64,000 nucleotides of DNA from Bog-756 sp963741055 (GCA_963741055.1 CAVUGU010000008.1:33476-97475); one strand, 5' to 3'; shown: positions 53,058 to 63,548, numbered from the stretch's first letter. The notes: generated from the sequence alone by a model not told the origin. Numbers and translations are program-made.

Positions 53058-53903
53058 ATGAAGATCGGCATCGCCCTCGGGGGCGTGCGCTCCCGGATGT
53101 GGACCCCGGTCACCGAGGAGGCCGACCGTCTCGGCTACGAGTCGGTCTGGATGCCCGAGCACCTCGTCCTCCCGACCGGTATGGAGGGGAGCCCCTTCCA
53201 CGGTGCGGGGCATCCGCCCGTCCCACCCGAGATCCCGGTGTTCGACCCGTTCACCTACCTCGGTTACCTGGCGGGGCGAACCGAGCAGATCCGCTTCGGG
53301 ACCCACATCTACAACATCGGGCTCCGTCACCCCTTCGTCGTCGCACGCGCGGTGACCACCCTCGACGTCGTCTCCGGCGGCCGGGTCGAGTTCGGCATCG
53401 GAGCGAGCTGGCTGAAGGAGGAGTGGGACGCGGTCGGCCTCGACTTCGCCACGCGCGGTCGCCGCGTCGACGAGTCGATCGAGGTCTGCCGACGGCTCTG
53501 GACCGAGGAAGTCGTGGAGCATCACGGAGAGTTCTTCGATTTCGACCCGGTCAAGTTCGAGCCGAAGCCGAAGCAGAAGCCGTATCCACCGCTCGTCATC
53601 GGTGGCGACGGTCCGGCCGCGCTGCGCCGCGCAGCCAGCGTCGGTGACGGATGGATCCCCATGAACCACAGTCGCGAACAGATCGGCGAAGACGCCGCAA
53701 AGGTGCAGCAGCTCCGGCGAGAAGCCGGACGGGAAGGGCACACCACCGTCACCTTCGGCTCGGCCGCCCCTGCAGAAGACGAGCTGACCGCGCTTGCCGA
53801 GCTCGGCGTCGATCGGGTGCTGGTGCGCCCGTGGGCGGACGGGAGCGACCCGCTCGAATCGCTCCGGAAATATGCCGACCTGGTCGGCTCCTCGCTGGCC
53901 TGA
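53058..53903 (+). CDS. LLM-class F420-dependent oxidoreductase
   Basis: 281 residues from ATG 53058. TIM barrel of the bacterial luciferase family: MKIGIALGGVRSRMWTPVTE, YESVWMPEHLVLP, then TEQIRFGTHIYNIGLRHPF, GRVEFGIGASWLKEEWDAVG and the closing PPLVIGGDGPAALRRAA. This matches the TIGR03619-like F420-dependent group; F420 use is expected from family and host rather than shown by a residue. It would transfer hydride to or from an alcohol, ketone or enone. A longer in-frame start (52848) exists but lies within the divergent cNMP gene. It faces the acyl-CoA dehydrogenase 115 bp downstream. Confidence 0.85.
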   Translation: MKIGIALGGVRSRMWTPVTEEADRLGYESVWMPEHLVLPTGMEGSPFHGAGHPPVPPEIPVFDPFTYLGYLAGRTEQIRFGTHIYNIGLRHPFVVARAVTTLDVVSGGRVEFGIGASWLKEEWDAVGLDFATRGRRVDESIEVCRRLWTEEVVEHHGEFFDFDPVKFEPKPKQKPYPPLVIGGDGPAALRRAASVGDGWIPMNHSREQIGEDAAKVQQLRREAGREGHTTVTFGSAAPAEDELTALAELGVDRVLVRPWADGSDPLESLRKYADLVGSSLA

Positions 53904-54018
53904 TTCGGCGAGGTCGCCGCTGTCGCTTTGCGGAGCAGCCGAGGCCCTGGTGTACCGTGAGGCGCCGCGCTGAGCAGGGCACCCGCCCGGACGCGGCCAG
54001 CAAGTGCGAGGAGGGCCT

Positions 54019-55167
54019 GTGGATTCCGGCGGTGCTGCCAACAGCTCGCTGCCGGAGTTCCGGCGAGCGTTGATCGGGTGGCTCGACGAGCACCTGACCC
54101 CTGAGCTGGTCGGCGCGGCACGTGGTGGTCTCGACGACCCCGATCAGCTCGAGATGCTCCGGGCATGGAACCGGGTCCTCGCCGACGCCCGGTGGGCGGT
54201 TCCCGCGTGGCCGGCCGAGCACGGCGGGCGGGACGCGACGGTCGACGAGCAGCTCGCCTACCTCGAGGTCATGGCCGAGAAGGGTGCGCCCGGTCCGGTC
54301 AACGTGATCGGCGTCGCCAACATCGCGCCGGCGATCCTCGAATTCGGGACCCAGCTCCAAAAGGACCGGTTCATCGCACCACTGCTGCGCGGCGACGAGA
54401 TCTGGTGCCAGGGGATGTCCGAGCCGGACGCAGGCTCCGATCTCGCTTCGCTCCGGACGACCGCCCGCCTGGTTGGCGACGAGTTCGTCGTCGACGGGCA
54501 GAAGACCTGGAACAGCCTCGGGCACCTGGCCGACTGGTGTCAGCTGTACGTGCGCACCGACCCGGAGGCGCCGAAGCACGCCGGCATCAGCTGCCTCCTC
54601 GTCGACATGCGCACCCCGGGCATCGAGGTGTCGCCGGTGCGCACCATGGCGGGGGACCGGACGTTCTCGGAACTGTTCTTCTCCGAGGCGCGGATACCGT
54701 CCTCGGCGCTGCTCGGACCGCTCAACGACGGGTGGCGGGTGGCGATGACCACCCTCAGCTACGAGCGGGCCGGAGTTGCCAAGTTCCACCTTGCGCTGAC
54801 CGATCGCTTCAACGAGCTCCTCGAGACGACCCGCAAGACCGGCGCGACGGTGACGCCGTACTACCGCGACCGGCTCGCGCGGGTCTACGCCAAGATCGCC
54901 TGTCTCCGCTGGACGACGGCCCGCGAGCTGGAAGCGGTCGGGCACGGCAGCCGGCCGAGGCCCGCCATGGGTTCGATGGCGAAGCTCCTCTGGTCGGAGA
55001 TCAGCCAGGAGGTCGCCGACCTGGCCGTCGGTGTCCTCGGCCCGGCGGCGCTCGAGCGCCCCTGGTCGACCACCCTGCTCGGTTCCGTCTCGTCGTCGAT
55101 CGCGGGCGGTACCAGCGAGATCAACCGCAACATCGTGGGCGAGCACGGCCTCGGGCTGCCCCGGTGA
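54019..55167 (+). CDS. Acyl-CoA dehydrogenase
   Basis: 382 residues from GTG 54019, chosen because aggaggg sits 4-5 bp upstream. Features: WPAEHGGRDATVDEQLAYLEVM, the FAD loop WCQGMSEPDAGSDLASLRTTA, GQKTWNSLGHLADW, LLGPLNDGWRVAMTTLSYERA and the C-terminal IAGGTSEINRNIVGEHGLGLP. The G(T)SEINRN ending marks a full-length family member. It should dehydrogenate a CoA thioester, passing electrons to ETF. It heads the plus-strand pair with the aldehyde dehydrogenase (78 bp apart) and is on the other strand from the CuAO/enoyl-CoA hydratase genes. Confidence 0.88.
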   Translation: MDSGGAANSSLPEFRRALIGWLDEHLTPELVGAARGGLDDPDQLEMLRAWNRVLADARWAVPAWPAEHGGRDATVDEQLAYLEVMAEKGAPGPVNVIGVANIAPAILEFGTQLQKDRFIAPLLRGDEIWCQGMSEPDAGSDLASLRTTARLVGDEFVVDGQKTWNSLGHLADWCQLYVRTDPEAPKHAGISCLLVDMRTPGIEVSPVRTMAGDRTFSELFFSEARIPSSALLGPLNDGWRVAMTTLSYERAGVAKFHLALTDRFNELLETTRKTGATVTPYYRDRLARVYAKIACLRWTTARELEAVGHGSRPRPAMGSMAKLLWSEISQEVADLAVGVLGPAALERPWSTTLLGSVSSSIAGGTSEINRNIVGEHGLGLPR

Positions 55168-55245
55168 GGTGGCAGGCTGGCAACCTCGTTCATGCGGGCG
55201 CCATGATCGCAGACGCCGGAACGACTCACCGCTGAGGAGGACCTC

Positions 55246-56745
55246 ATGACAACGACCGCCGAACCCACCGCCATCACCGGCGAAGCCCGCATGCTGATCG
55301 ACGGTCAGCTCGTCGAGGCCGCCTCGGGCAAGCGCTTCGACAACGTCAATCCGGCCACCGAGGAGGTCCTCGGAACGACTGCCGATGCGAGTCACGAGGA
55401 CATGGACCGTGCGATCGCCGCGGCCAGGCGTGCGTTCGACACCACGTCCTGGTCCACCGACAAGGAATTGCGCAAGCGCTGCATCCTCCAGTTGCAGGAC
55501 GCGCTCGAGAGCGAGAAGGAGGATCTCCGCGCCGAGCTCGTTGCCGAGGTGGGCTGCCCGCTGCTGCTCACCTGGGGACCGCAGCTCGACGCGCCGCTCT
55601 CCGAGGGCTTGGTCTGGCCGGCCAACTTCATCGACGAGTTCACCTGGGAGCGCGACCTGCCCGAAGGCCACGCGTTCGGGATGAGGAGCTGGCGCAAGGT
55701 GGTGAAGGAGGCGACCGGCGTGGTCGGCGCGATCGTGCCGTGGAACTACCCCTTCGAGGTGACCATCAACAAGATCGGCCAGGCACTCGCCACCGGCAAC
55801 ACGGTGATCCTGAAGCCGGCACCCGACACCCCCTGGAACGCCACCCGCATCGGGCGTCTCGTCGCCGAGCGCACCGACTTCCCCGACGGTGTCTTCCAGG
55901 TGGTGCCGAGCACCGACAACGGTGTGGCCGAGGACCTCGTCACCGATCCGAGGGTCGACCTGATCTCCTTCACCGGCTCGACCGCGGTCGGACGGCGGAT
56001 CATGGAGAAAGGTGCGCCGACCTTGAAGCGGCTCTTCCTCGAGCTCGGTGGAAAGTCGGCGGACGTGGTGCTCGAGGATGCCGACCTCGCCGCAAAGCTC
56101 TCCTCGGCCTGGACGGTCTGCATCCACGGTGGGCAGGGTTGCGTGATGCTCACCCGGCTCCTCCTCCCACGCTCGCGTTACGAGGAGGGGATCGAGCTGA
56201 TGACCGAGGGCTTCGAGAAGGTGCCGTACGGCGATCCGACCGATCCCTCCAACTTCCAGGGCCCTCAGATCAACGGGTCCCAGAGGGACAAGATCCTCCG
56301 CTACATCGAAACCGCGCGCGACGAAGGCGCTCGGATCGTGACGGGTGGAAAGCGTCCCGCCCATCTCGACAAGGGCTACTACGTCGAGCCGACCCTCATC
56401 GCGGACGTCGACAACTCGATGACGGTGGCGAAGGAGGAGATCTTCGGCCCGGTCCTGGTGGTGATCCCCTTCGAGGACGACGATGACGCGGTGCGCATCG
56501 CCAACGAGTCGAACTACGGCCTCGGATGCGGTGTGACCTCGGGGTCCGAGGAGCGTGCGATCTCGATGGCCCGTCGCATCCGTGCAGGGACGGCCGGTGT
56601 CAACGGCGGGATCTGGTACGGAGCCGACGCGCCGTTCGGCGGCTACAAGGCGAGCGGGATCGGCCGGCAGAACGGTCTCGAAGGCTTCGAGCAGTATCTC
56701 GAGACGAAGACCATCGCCGGAGGTCTGCCACCGCTCGAGGGTTGA
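55246..56745 (+). CDS. NAD(P)-dependent aldehyde dehydrogenase
   Basis: 499 residues from ATG 55246 with an excellent ribosome site (gaggaggac). Conserved blocks: VVGAIVPWNYPFEVTINKIG (Asn of the oxyanion hole), ILKPAPDTPW (cofactor Lys), SFTGSTAVGRRI, the catalytic Glu in LFLELGGKSADVV and the catalytic Cys in HGGQGCVMLTRL, then EEIFGPVL. All catalytic residues are intact. Next to a copper amine oxidase 0.85 kb away, it could oxidise the aldehyde released from a primary amine to the acid, which the CoA ligase at 59555 would then activate. It converges on the enoyl-CoA hydratase gene, 6 bp apart. Confidence 0.92.
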   Translation: MTTTAEPTAITGEARMLIDGQLVEAASGKRFDNVNPATEEVLGTTADASHEDMDRAIAAARRAFDTTSWSTDKELRKRCILQLQDALESEKEDLRAELVAEVGCPLLLTWGPQLDAPLSEGLVWPANFIDEFTWERDLPEGHAFGMRSWRKVVKEATGVVGAIVPWNYPFEVTINKIGQALATGNTVILKPAPDTPWNATRIGRLVAERTDFPDGVFQVVPSTDNGVAEDLVTDPRVDLISFTGSTAVGRRIMEKGAPTLKRLFLELGGKSADVVLEDADLAAKLSSAWTVCIHGGQGCVMLTRLLLPRSRYEEGIELMTEGFEKVPYGDPTDPSNFQGPQINGSQRDKILRYIETARDEGARIVTGGKRPAHLDKGYYVEPTLIADVDNSMTVAKEEIFGPVLVVIPFEDDDDAVRIANESNYGLGCGVTSGSEERAISMARRIRAGTAGVNGGIWYGADAPFGGYKASGIGRQNGLEGFEQYLETKTIAGGLPPLEG

Positions 56746-56751
56746 CCCGCC

Positions 56752-57576
56752 TCAGCGCAGGCGCCAGTCGATCCGCTTTCCGGTCGAGAACTGCTCCTGG
56801 CCTTCGACCAGCAGCGACCGGTCGGTGCCGATGTTGGTGAAGAGGAAGGCGTGGTCGAGGGCCTGGCGGCGCGAGAGCTCGAGGCCGGTCCAGATGGCGC
56901 GGAGGGTGCCGGTCACCGCGAGCGCCGGCTGATCGGCGATCGCCCGGGCTGCCCACTCGGTCCGGTCGCGGAGCTCCTCGCCGGGGACCACCTCTGAGAC
57001 GAAGCCGATCTCGTAGGCACGCTGCGCGGACATCCGCTCGTGGGCACCGAGCAACGAGAGACGCATCACCTCCCCGAAGGGCATCTTGTGTAGGAGGAAG
57101 ATCGGTTCGAAGGCCGCCGGCATGCCGTAGGTCACGTGAGGGTCGAAGAAGGTGGCGTGGTCGGCGGCGATGATGAAGTCCACCTCACCGAGGATGTAGA
57201 ACGCCCCGCCGCAGGCCATGCCGTTGACCGCGGCGATGACCGGCTTCCAGAGGTCGTTCGTCTTCGGGCAGACGCTCTTGCCCGGATCGTCGAAATCCCA
57301 GGGCGTGTGGTAACCGGGGAGCTTCCCGGGCGGCAGGTCGTCGATCGAGCCGATGCTCTCTCGGTCGAGCCCGGTGGAGAAAGCCTTGTCGCCCGCGCCG
57401 GTGAGCACCACGCAGCGGACGTCGTCGTCGGTGCGGAGCCGGAACCACAGCTCGCGCAGTTCACGTTGCATGGTGGTGTCGAAGGCGTTCAGCGCATCGG
57501 GGCGATTGAGCGTGACCCACGCCACGCCGTCGGTCTGGTCATAAAGGAGGGTTTCGAGCTCGGGCACGGCCGCCAT
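56752..57576 (-). CDS. Enoyl-CoA hydratase/isomerase family protein
   Basis: 274 residues. Crotonase features: WVTLNRPDALNAFDTTMQRE, the oxyanion loop DKAFSTGLDRESIG and the second strand NGMACGGAFYILGEVDF. The first hydratase Glu is replaced (GGAFYI) and a ~25-residue insert (PPGKLPGYHTPWDFDD) follows the first loop, like the mycobacterial EchA subgroup with FFDPHVTYGMPAAFEP. So it is in the superfamily but the chemistry (hydration, isomerisation, hydrolysis) is open. It starts 18 bp after the corrected CuAO stop on the same strand, so both form an operon. Confidence 0.85.
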   Translation of the reverse strand: MAAVPELETLLYDQTDGVAWVTLNRPDALNAFDTTMQRELRELWFRLRTDDDVRCVVLTGAGDKAFSTGLDRESIGSIDDLPPGKLPGYHTPWDFDDPGKSVCPKTNDLWKPVIAAVNGMACGGAFYILGEVDFIIAADHATFFDPHVTYGMPAAFEPIFLLHKMPFGEVMRLSLLGAHERMSAQRAYEIGFVSEVVPGEELRDRTEWAARAIADQPALAVTGTLRAIWTGLELSRRQALDHAFLFTNIGTDRSLLVEGQEQFSTGKRIDWRLR

Positions 57577-57594
57577 GGTAACGACGTGCGCGAC

Positions 57595-59485
57595 TCAGGA
57601 GCAGTGGTCGGCTGGAGGCGGCACGTCGAGGCTCGGGTTCCGATCGAAGAACCCGACCGGGAAAAAGGTGGAAGCCGCAGTACTCGACGGGCATCACCGG
57701 CCAGTCCTCCGGGCGCGGCAGGTGTGTCACCCCGAAGGTGTGCCACGCCACCAGCTCGGTCCCGACGAGGGACCGGTCGGCCTCGGTCCAGCCGAGGAGA
57801 CCGTCGCCCCCCGAGTGCTGGTTGGGGTAGTCACCGGCCGCCCGCCGCTCGTCGGGCGAGTACGGGGTGACCCAAAGGTTGTGGCGAGCGAAACCCGCTC
57901 GCTGCCCGACACTCGAGTCCGCAGTCGCCAGCAGAGTCGGTACCGGACCGGGCACCAGCTTGTAGGCGACCGGCCGGCCGAGGCCGTTTCGTGAAGCGGG
58001 GTTCACGAATCGCCAGTGACGCCCGTTGGCGGCGTCGATGTCGCGACGGGCTCCGAGCTCTGACTCGAGACGCTCGGCGCGGAGCCGGAAGGAGTTCCCG
58101 AGAGGGTTGCCCTCGCCGCGCGCCTCGCGCTCGACGGAGATCTCGTGCACCTCGTTGACCGATCCGTCGACCGCGAGGTCGAGCCGAGCGCAGAACAGGT
58201 GCTGATGGAAGGGCGCAGCGAGGCCGGGTGCGATCACCGACCCGTGGCTGGGCTCGGCGTCGGGGAGGATCGCCTGGGTGGACATCACCCCGGTGAGCTT
58301 GACCTCGTGCTGGATGGTGCCGTCGAGGTAGAAGTACCAGTAGAAGCCGTACTCGTAGTTGCCGACCGTCGCGATGGAAGAGACCACCAACCGGCGCGAG
58401 CGACGCACCTCGGTCCGTCCGGCGTGCTGATCCTGGTGCTTCCAGAGGATCCCGTAGTCCTCCTCGTGGATGCACACCGCGTTCTTCACGACATAGGGAC
58501 GGCCGTGCTCGCTGCAGAGGACCGCGTCGAGGTAGGTGATCTCGCCCAGGCAGTCGCAGCCGAGCTCGAGGGAGTTGGCCATCCGCCCGAGGCCCCACTC
58601 GCCGACGTCGAAGGCGTTCTTCCAGCTGTGCATCGGGTCGGGGTCGCCGTAGGGGACGACCATCTCGCAGATCGAGGCGCGATGGAGGATCGGCCGGATC
58701 CCCCCGTCGTCGTAGCCGATGGCGTGAAGCACGAGTCCCTCGAGGGGGTCCATCGAGATCCGCATCGACCAGCGTTGCCAGGTGAGCAGGTTCGACTCGA
58801 GCGTGAAGCTGACACCCTCCCGCTGGGCGATCTCGATCGGGCGGAGGTCCTCTCGCAGCGGCTGGTTGTCCTCGGGGAGGTAGCTGCCGCGCTCTAGGGG
58901 TAAGGGCACCTCTCCGAAGTCCTGGAGCTCCAGAACCTCGGCGCGTGCGGCATCCACCGTGGCGAGCAGGCCCTCGATCGGTCGTGCGTACCCGTTGTCG
59001 GTCGGCTCCTCGCGGTAGTAGGCGAGACACCGCATGATCCGGCGGCCGTCCTCGAGCGGATTGGCGAAGTTGCCGGCCGGCCAGGGATCGACCTGCACCT
59101 TGTCGAGATCGGTGAACCCGCGCCGTGCCAGCGCAGCGCGCCAACCGGAGTGTTCGCGCAGCGCTTCGGTGGCCCGGACCGCATCGTCGAAGAGGAGCGC
59201 GGGCCGCATCCCCTCGCGGAGCGCCCACTCGAGTACCTCGCCGCCGGGAACCGCCACCACCGCCTCGACGACCGACGACTCCGGTCCCGGGACGACGACG
59301 AGGCGTACCCGCCGCCCGGGAGGGTCTCCCGGCCGATAGGCGGCCAGCGCGGCACGCTCCGGTTCCTCCAGCGCGACCGCCGAGAAGAGAACGCCCTCGT
59401 CGAGGCGTCCGTGCCTTCGCACCGCGTCGACCGCGATGCGGATCTCTTCGGCGGTGATCGCCTCGAGCGGGTGCGTGGGTGTCAC
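57595..59485 (-). CDS. Copper amine oxidase (primary amine oxidase), frameshift near C-terminus
   Basis: About 630 residues from GTG 59485. The topaquinone precursor is Tyr377 in TVGNYEYG (N-Y-E), the catalytic Asp is Asp293 in AFDVGEWG, with SLELGCDCLGEI after it, and the copper His ligands are His427 and His429 in PFHQHLF and one in VTHLPRPEDWP. All cofactor residues are present. The raw frame runs into the enoyl-CoA hydratase gene, but a single base removed in the A5/G run at about 57660 gives the normal end VGFFDRNPSLDVP and a stop at 57595. No signal peptide, so cytosolic. It oxidises a primary amine to the aldehyde with NH3 and H2O2. Divergent from the CoA ligase; 69-bp shared promoter region. 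Confidence 0.92.
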
Positions 59486-59554
59486 GACGGTCTCGATCCG
59501 CGCACCCTACCCGTCCGCGGACGGGGGGACCGCCCCGGAAGTAGTCTCCTCACG

Positions 59555-61086
59555 ATGACCGATCGGGCACCGACCCCGGTGCGAGGGGTGACCGGACACG
59601 CGCGCAGCTCACCCGAGCGGCCGGCGATCGCCTTCGGCGACGTGGAGCGCACCTACGGTGAGCTCGACCAACGCGCCTGCCGGCTGGCCTCGGTGCTCGC
59701 GGAGAAGGGCGCCGGCCCGGGCCGTCCCATCGCCGGGGTGTTGCCCAACGGCGTGGAGCTCTTCGAAGTGGTCACCGCGGCGGCGATGCTCGGCGCCCCC
59801 TACCTCCCGGTCAACTGGCATCTCCACGCGGGCGAGCTGGCCTACATCCTCGCCGACGCCGAGGTGGCCGTCGCCGTCGGTCTCGTCGGGTTCGACGACG
59901 AGCTGCTCGCGTCGCTCGGCGAGTGCCCGGTCTCGGTCCTGCGGGTGGGTGCCGGCTATGAGGAGGCGATCTCCGAAGCGGCACCTCTCCCGGACGGTGA
60001 CAGTCGCTCGGGCCCCGAGCTGCTCTTCTACACCTCGGGCACCACCGCCCGACCGAAGGGAGTGGTCCACGGCGGCATCTCCGACGACGCGGGAAGGGCC
60101 CGCGGCATGGAGGGGCAGGTCGCGCTCTGGGGTTGGACGGAAGACGACGTCTACGTGATGACCGGTCCCGCCTACCACGCCGCGCACCTCGGTTGGGCGC
60201 TCACCTCGCTCTACGTCGGGGCCCTCACCGTGGTCACCGAGAGCTTCGATGCGCGCGGCTGGCTCGAAGAGGTGAGCCGCCGCGGGGGTACGAGGACCTT
60301 CATGGTCCCCGCTCATTTCATCCGCATCCTCGAGCTCCCCGACGAGGTGCGGTCGTCTATCGACACCTCGAGCCTCACGCTCGTCGTGCACGCGGGCGCC
60401 CCCTGCCCGGTGCAGGTGAAGTACCGGATGATCGAGACCTTTCCCGAGACCGAGATCCACGAGCTCTACGGGGCGAGCGAAGGCGGTGCGACCCGGATCT
60501 CGCCGAAGGAGTGGCTGGAGCGGCCCGGCAGTGTCGGGACACCATGGCCGGGCGTCGAGATCCGCATCCTCGACGAGGAGGGGAACCTGGTACCGGCCGG
60601 CGAGGCGGGCCTCATCTACATCCGGCCCGCCGGACCGCAGCGCTTCTACTACCGCAACGACGACGAGTCGACGGGCAATGCCTGGCACGACGACGCCTTC
60701 ACCGTCGGCGACGTCGGCTTCCTCGATGCGGACGGCTACCTGACCATCACCGACCGGGTGTCGGACCTGGTCCTCTGGGGTGGTGTCAACATCGCCCCCG
60801 CGAGATCGAAGAGGTCCTCTTCACCCATCCCGCGGTGGTCGACTGTGCGGTGTTCGGGATTCCCCACGATCGGGACGGTGAGCGGTTGAAGGCGATGGTG
60901 CAGCTGCGCGAGAAGGTGAGCACCGACGAACTCGCCGCGCACGTGGCGGCGACCCTCGCCAAGTACAAGGTGCCCCACGAGTGGGAGGTCGTCGACGAGC
61001 TCCCCCGTGACGCGAACGGCAAGGTGCGCAAGCGTCAGCTGCGCGAGGCCCACGTGCGCGAAAAGGACCTGGTGGCAGGGAGGTAG
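59555..61086 (+). CDS. AMP-forming acyl-CoA synthetase/CoA ligase, frameshifted near C-terminus
   Basis: From ATG 59555: ERTYGELDQRACRLASVLAE, the phosphate-binding loop LLFYTSGTTARPKGVVH, GPAYHAAHLGWAL, IHELYGASEGGATR, VGDVGFLDADGYLTITDR and LWGGVNIAP. After about base 60800 the next frame carries EIEEVLFTHPAVVDCAVFG and the catalytic Lys end PRDANGKVRKRQL. The sequence gcccccgcgagatcgaa seems to lack a g (GVNIAPAEIEEVL expected). Joined length ~511 residues. It activates an acid with ATP and CoA and is divergent from the copper amine oxidase, consistent with the amine-to-acyl-CoA idea. The ferredoxin follows 5 bp later. Confidence 0.85.
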
Positions 61087-61091
61087 GGAGC

Positions 61092-61314
61092 GTGTTCAGG
61101 ATCGTCATCGACCAGGACAAGTGCGTCGGCACCGGCAATTGCGTCTACTGGGCGCCGGAGACCTTCGACCTCGACGACGAGGGGCAGTCGAAGGTGCTCG
61201 ATCCGCCGGGCGACGACGAGAATCGCATCCGCGTCGCGGCCGAGGGTTGTCCGATGCGGGCGATCTCGGTCGAGGTGGTCGAGAGCGGACCAGCCCGCTG
61301 GCGAACGCACCTGA
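61092..61314 (+). CDS. [3Fe-4S]-type ferredoxin, 3' end frame uncertain
   Basis: From GTG 61092, ligands at DKCVGTGNC (C-x5-C) and AEGCPMRAI (CP), with APETF following the second Cys. This is the same type as the ferredoxin at 24306 and a likely electron donor to a P450 or other oxygenase. The raw frame stays open for 260 codons over the next gene, which is atypical; a one-base change between 61220 and 61300 would end the protein at TGA 61312-61314 (about 74 residues). The next gene's start TTG 61324 follows a gagagg site, so the three genes 59555-63545 form one operon. Confidence 0.8.
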
Positions 61315-61323
61315 GAGGTTCCG

Positions 61324-63545
61324 TTGCCGATCGCGCTGACCGAGGAGCACGAAGAACAACGCCGCACGGCGGAGCGGTGGCTCGCGGCGCACTGCCCGCC
61401 GAGCGTTCCCCGCGCGCTGCTCGACGCGGAGACCGAAGAGCTCCAGCCGGTGTGGAAGGAGCTGGCTGCACAAGGTTGGCCGGGCATCCACATTCCCGAG
61501 GACCTCGGCGGCCAGGGCTTCGGGCTCTTCGAGCTCGCGGTCCTGATGGAGGAGTCCGGTTACTCTCTCCTACCGGGGCCCTTCCTTCCCACGGTGCTCG
61601 CGTCCGCGGCGGCGGCCGAGGGGCTCGATGCCGACGCGGCGCGTGCGCTGGTCCCACCGCTGGCAGAGGGCACTGCCACCGCTGGTGTCTTCTTCGGTCG
61701 CGGGGCGCTCGAAGTGGTCGCCGACGACGGTGCGCGGCGGCTTGGTGGTCTCCGGCACGCTCCGGCCGCTGCTCGGCGCGCAGGTCGCCACGACGCTGCT
61801 CGTGCCGGTGCGCTTGGGTGACGGGAGCGAGCTCTGGTGCCTCCTCGAGCTCGCAGATGCCGTCGGCCAGTTGACGGTGACCGAGTTGGCGAGCCTCGAC
61901 CCGACCCGACGGGTGGGCGAGGTGGTCGCCGATCGGCTGTCGGTCGACCCGGATCACCAGCTGCGCGCCCTCTCCGGCCGGCCGTGTGCGCCAGCTCGCG
62001 CTCGCGCTGGTCGCGGCCGAACATGCGGGCGGTGCTCGCTGGTGCCTCGAGACGGCAACCGAGTACGCAAAGGTGCGTCGGCAATTCGGACGGCCCATCG
62101 GGCAGTTCCAAGCCGTCAAGCACCGGCTGGCGGACATGGCGGTACGGGTGGAGCAGCTCGCCGCGGTGGCGTGGGACGCCGCGGTCGCCGTCGACACCGG
62201 CCACGGTGAAGAGGCCGACCTGGCGGCGACGACGGCTGCGGTCCTGGCGCTCGACGGCTACGCACAGGGCGCGAAGGAGTGCATCCAAGTGCTCGGCGGC
62301 ATCGGCTTCACCTGGGAGCACGACGCCCACCTCTACCTGAAACGCGCCATGGCCGACCGGCAGTTGCTGGGCGATCCCGATTCGCTCTGCCTCGAAGTCA
62401 CGACGCTCGCCGGTGGCGGGACCCGGCGCACGCTCACCGCCGAGCTGCCCGACCTGGCGGACCAAGTCCGACGCGAGCTGGCGCCGGTGGTGGAGACGCT
62501 GCGGGGGACGCCCGAGGACGACCGCCGGCGCGCGATGGTCGAAGCCGGACTGGTCGCGCCCCACTGGCCGCGTCCATGGGGGCGCGACGCCGGCGCGGTG
62601 GAGCAGGTGGTGATCGACGAGCTCTTCGCGGAGGCGGGGCTCTCCCGTCCGCATCTCGGAATCGGGGCCTGGGCGCTGCCGCCGATCATCGCCAGTGGGA
62701 CGGGCGAGCAGCACGAGCGGTGGGTGCGGCCGACCCTTCTCGGCGAGCTCAGCTGGTGCCAGCTCTTCTCGGAGCCGGGGGCGGGATCGGATCTCGCCGG
62801 CCTCTCGACGCGTGCCGAGCGCGGGCAGGACGGCTGGTTGCTCACCGGTCAGAAGGTGTGGACGTCGATGGCCCGCCAGGCCGACTGGGGCATCTGTCTC
62901 GCGCGGACCGACCCCGACGCGCCGAAGCACCGCGGGATCACCTACTTCATCGTCGACATGCATTCGGACGGTCTCGACATCCGGCCCCTGCGTGAGCTCA
63001 CCGGTGCGGCGATGTTCAACGAGGTCTTCCTCGATTCGGTGTTCGTGCCCGACGACTGCGTAATCGGCGAAGTCAACGAAGGGTGGGGCCTGGCCAGGGT
63101 CACCCTCGCCAACGAGCGGGTGAACATGTCGAGCGGGTCGACCTTCGGGATCGGGGTCGAGTCGCTGATCCGACTGGCCGGCCGACTCGGCGACGAGTTG
63201 CCGACGCCGATGGCCGATCGGCTGGGTCGCCTTCTGGTCGAGGCCCAGTCGCTCCAGCTGATGACCCACCGCTCGACGCTCCGTTCGCTCGCGGGGACCG
63301 ACCCGGGATCGGGCGCGAGCCTGCGCAAACTGCTCGGTGCCGAGCACGAGCAACGGGTGCAGGAGCTCGGACTGGCCATGCTCGGTCCGGAGGGCGCCAC
63401 CCTCGACGGGCGGGCCGCGCGCTGGGGGATGGGCTTCCTCGCCACCCGCTGCCTCACCATCGCCGGCGGCACGAGCGAGGTCCAGCGCAACGTCATCGCC
63501 GAGCGCATCCTCGGCCTGCCGCGCGATCCGGAGCCCGGACAGTAA
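61324..63545 (+). CDS. Two-domain fused acyl-CoA dehydrogenase (FadE34/ChsE3-like), two frameshifts
   Basis: About 740 residues in three frames: from TTG 61324 (ribosome site gagagg) PIALTEEHEEQRRTAERWLA and PEDLGGQGFGLFELAVLME; a change near 61735, SGTLRPLLGAQVATTLLV; a change near 61985, RQFGRPIGQFQAVKHRLADM and VLGGIGFTWEHDAHLYLKRA ending the first half. The second half then begins (from about residue 365): CQLFSEPGAGSDLAGLSTRA, GQKVWTSMARQADW and the ending IAGGTSEVQRNVIAERILGLP. Two complete dehydrogenase halves in one chain are rare; mycobacterial FadE34 (ChsE3) of cholesterol side-chain or bile-acid degradation has this design. The C-terminal half has the FAD loop; the first half resembles the small subunit at 20347. 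So it is a natural fusion of the 20347/21487 pair type. Confidence 0.85.
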
Positions 63546-63548
63546 GGC

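Noticed and set aside
53749..56364. 871-residue minus-strand open frame antisense to acyl-CoA and aldehyde dehydrogenase genes
   Set aside because: It is a shadow of high-GC codon bias on well-conserved plus-strand genes; its own composition is Arg/Gly/Glu-rich without domains.
61092..61874. 260-residue ferredoxin extending over the next gene
   Set aside because: Only the first ~74 residues match a ferredoxin; the rest is Arg-rich readthrough antagonising the dehydrogenase frame, best explained by a frame error.
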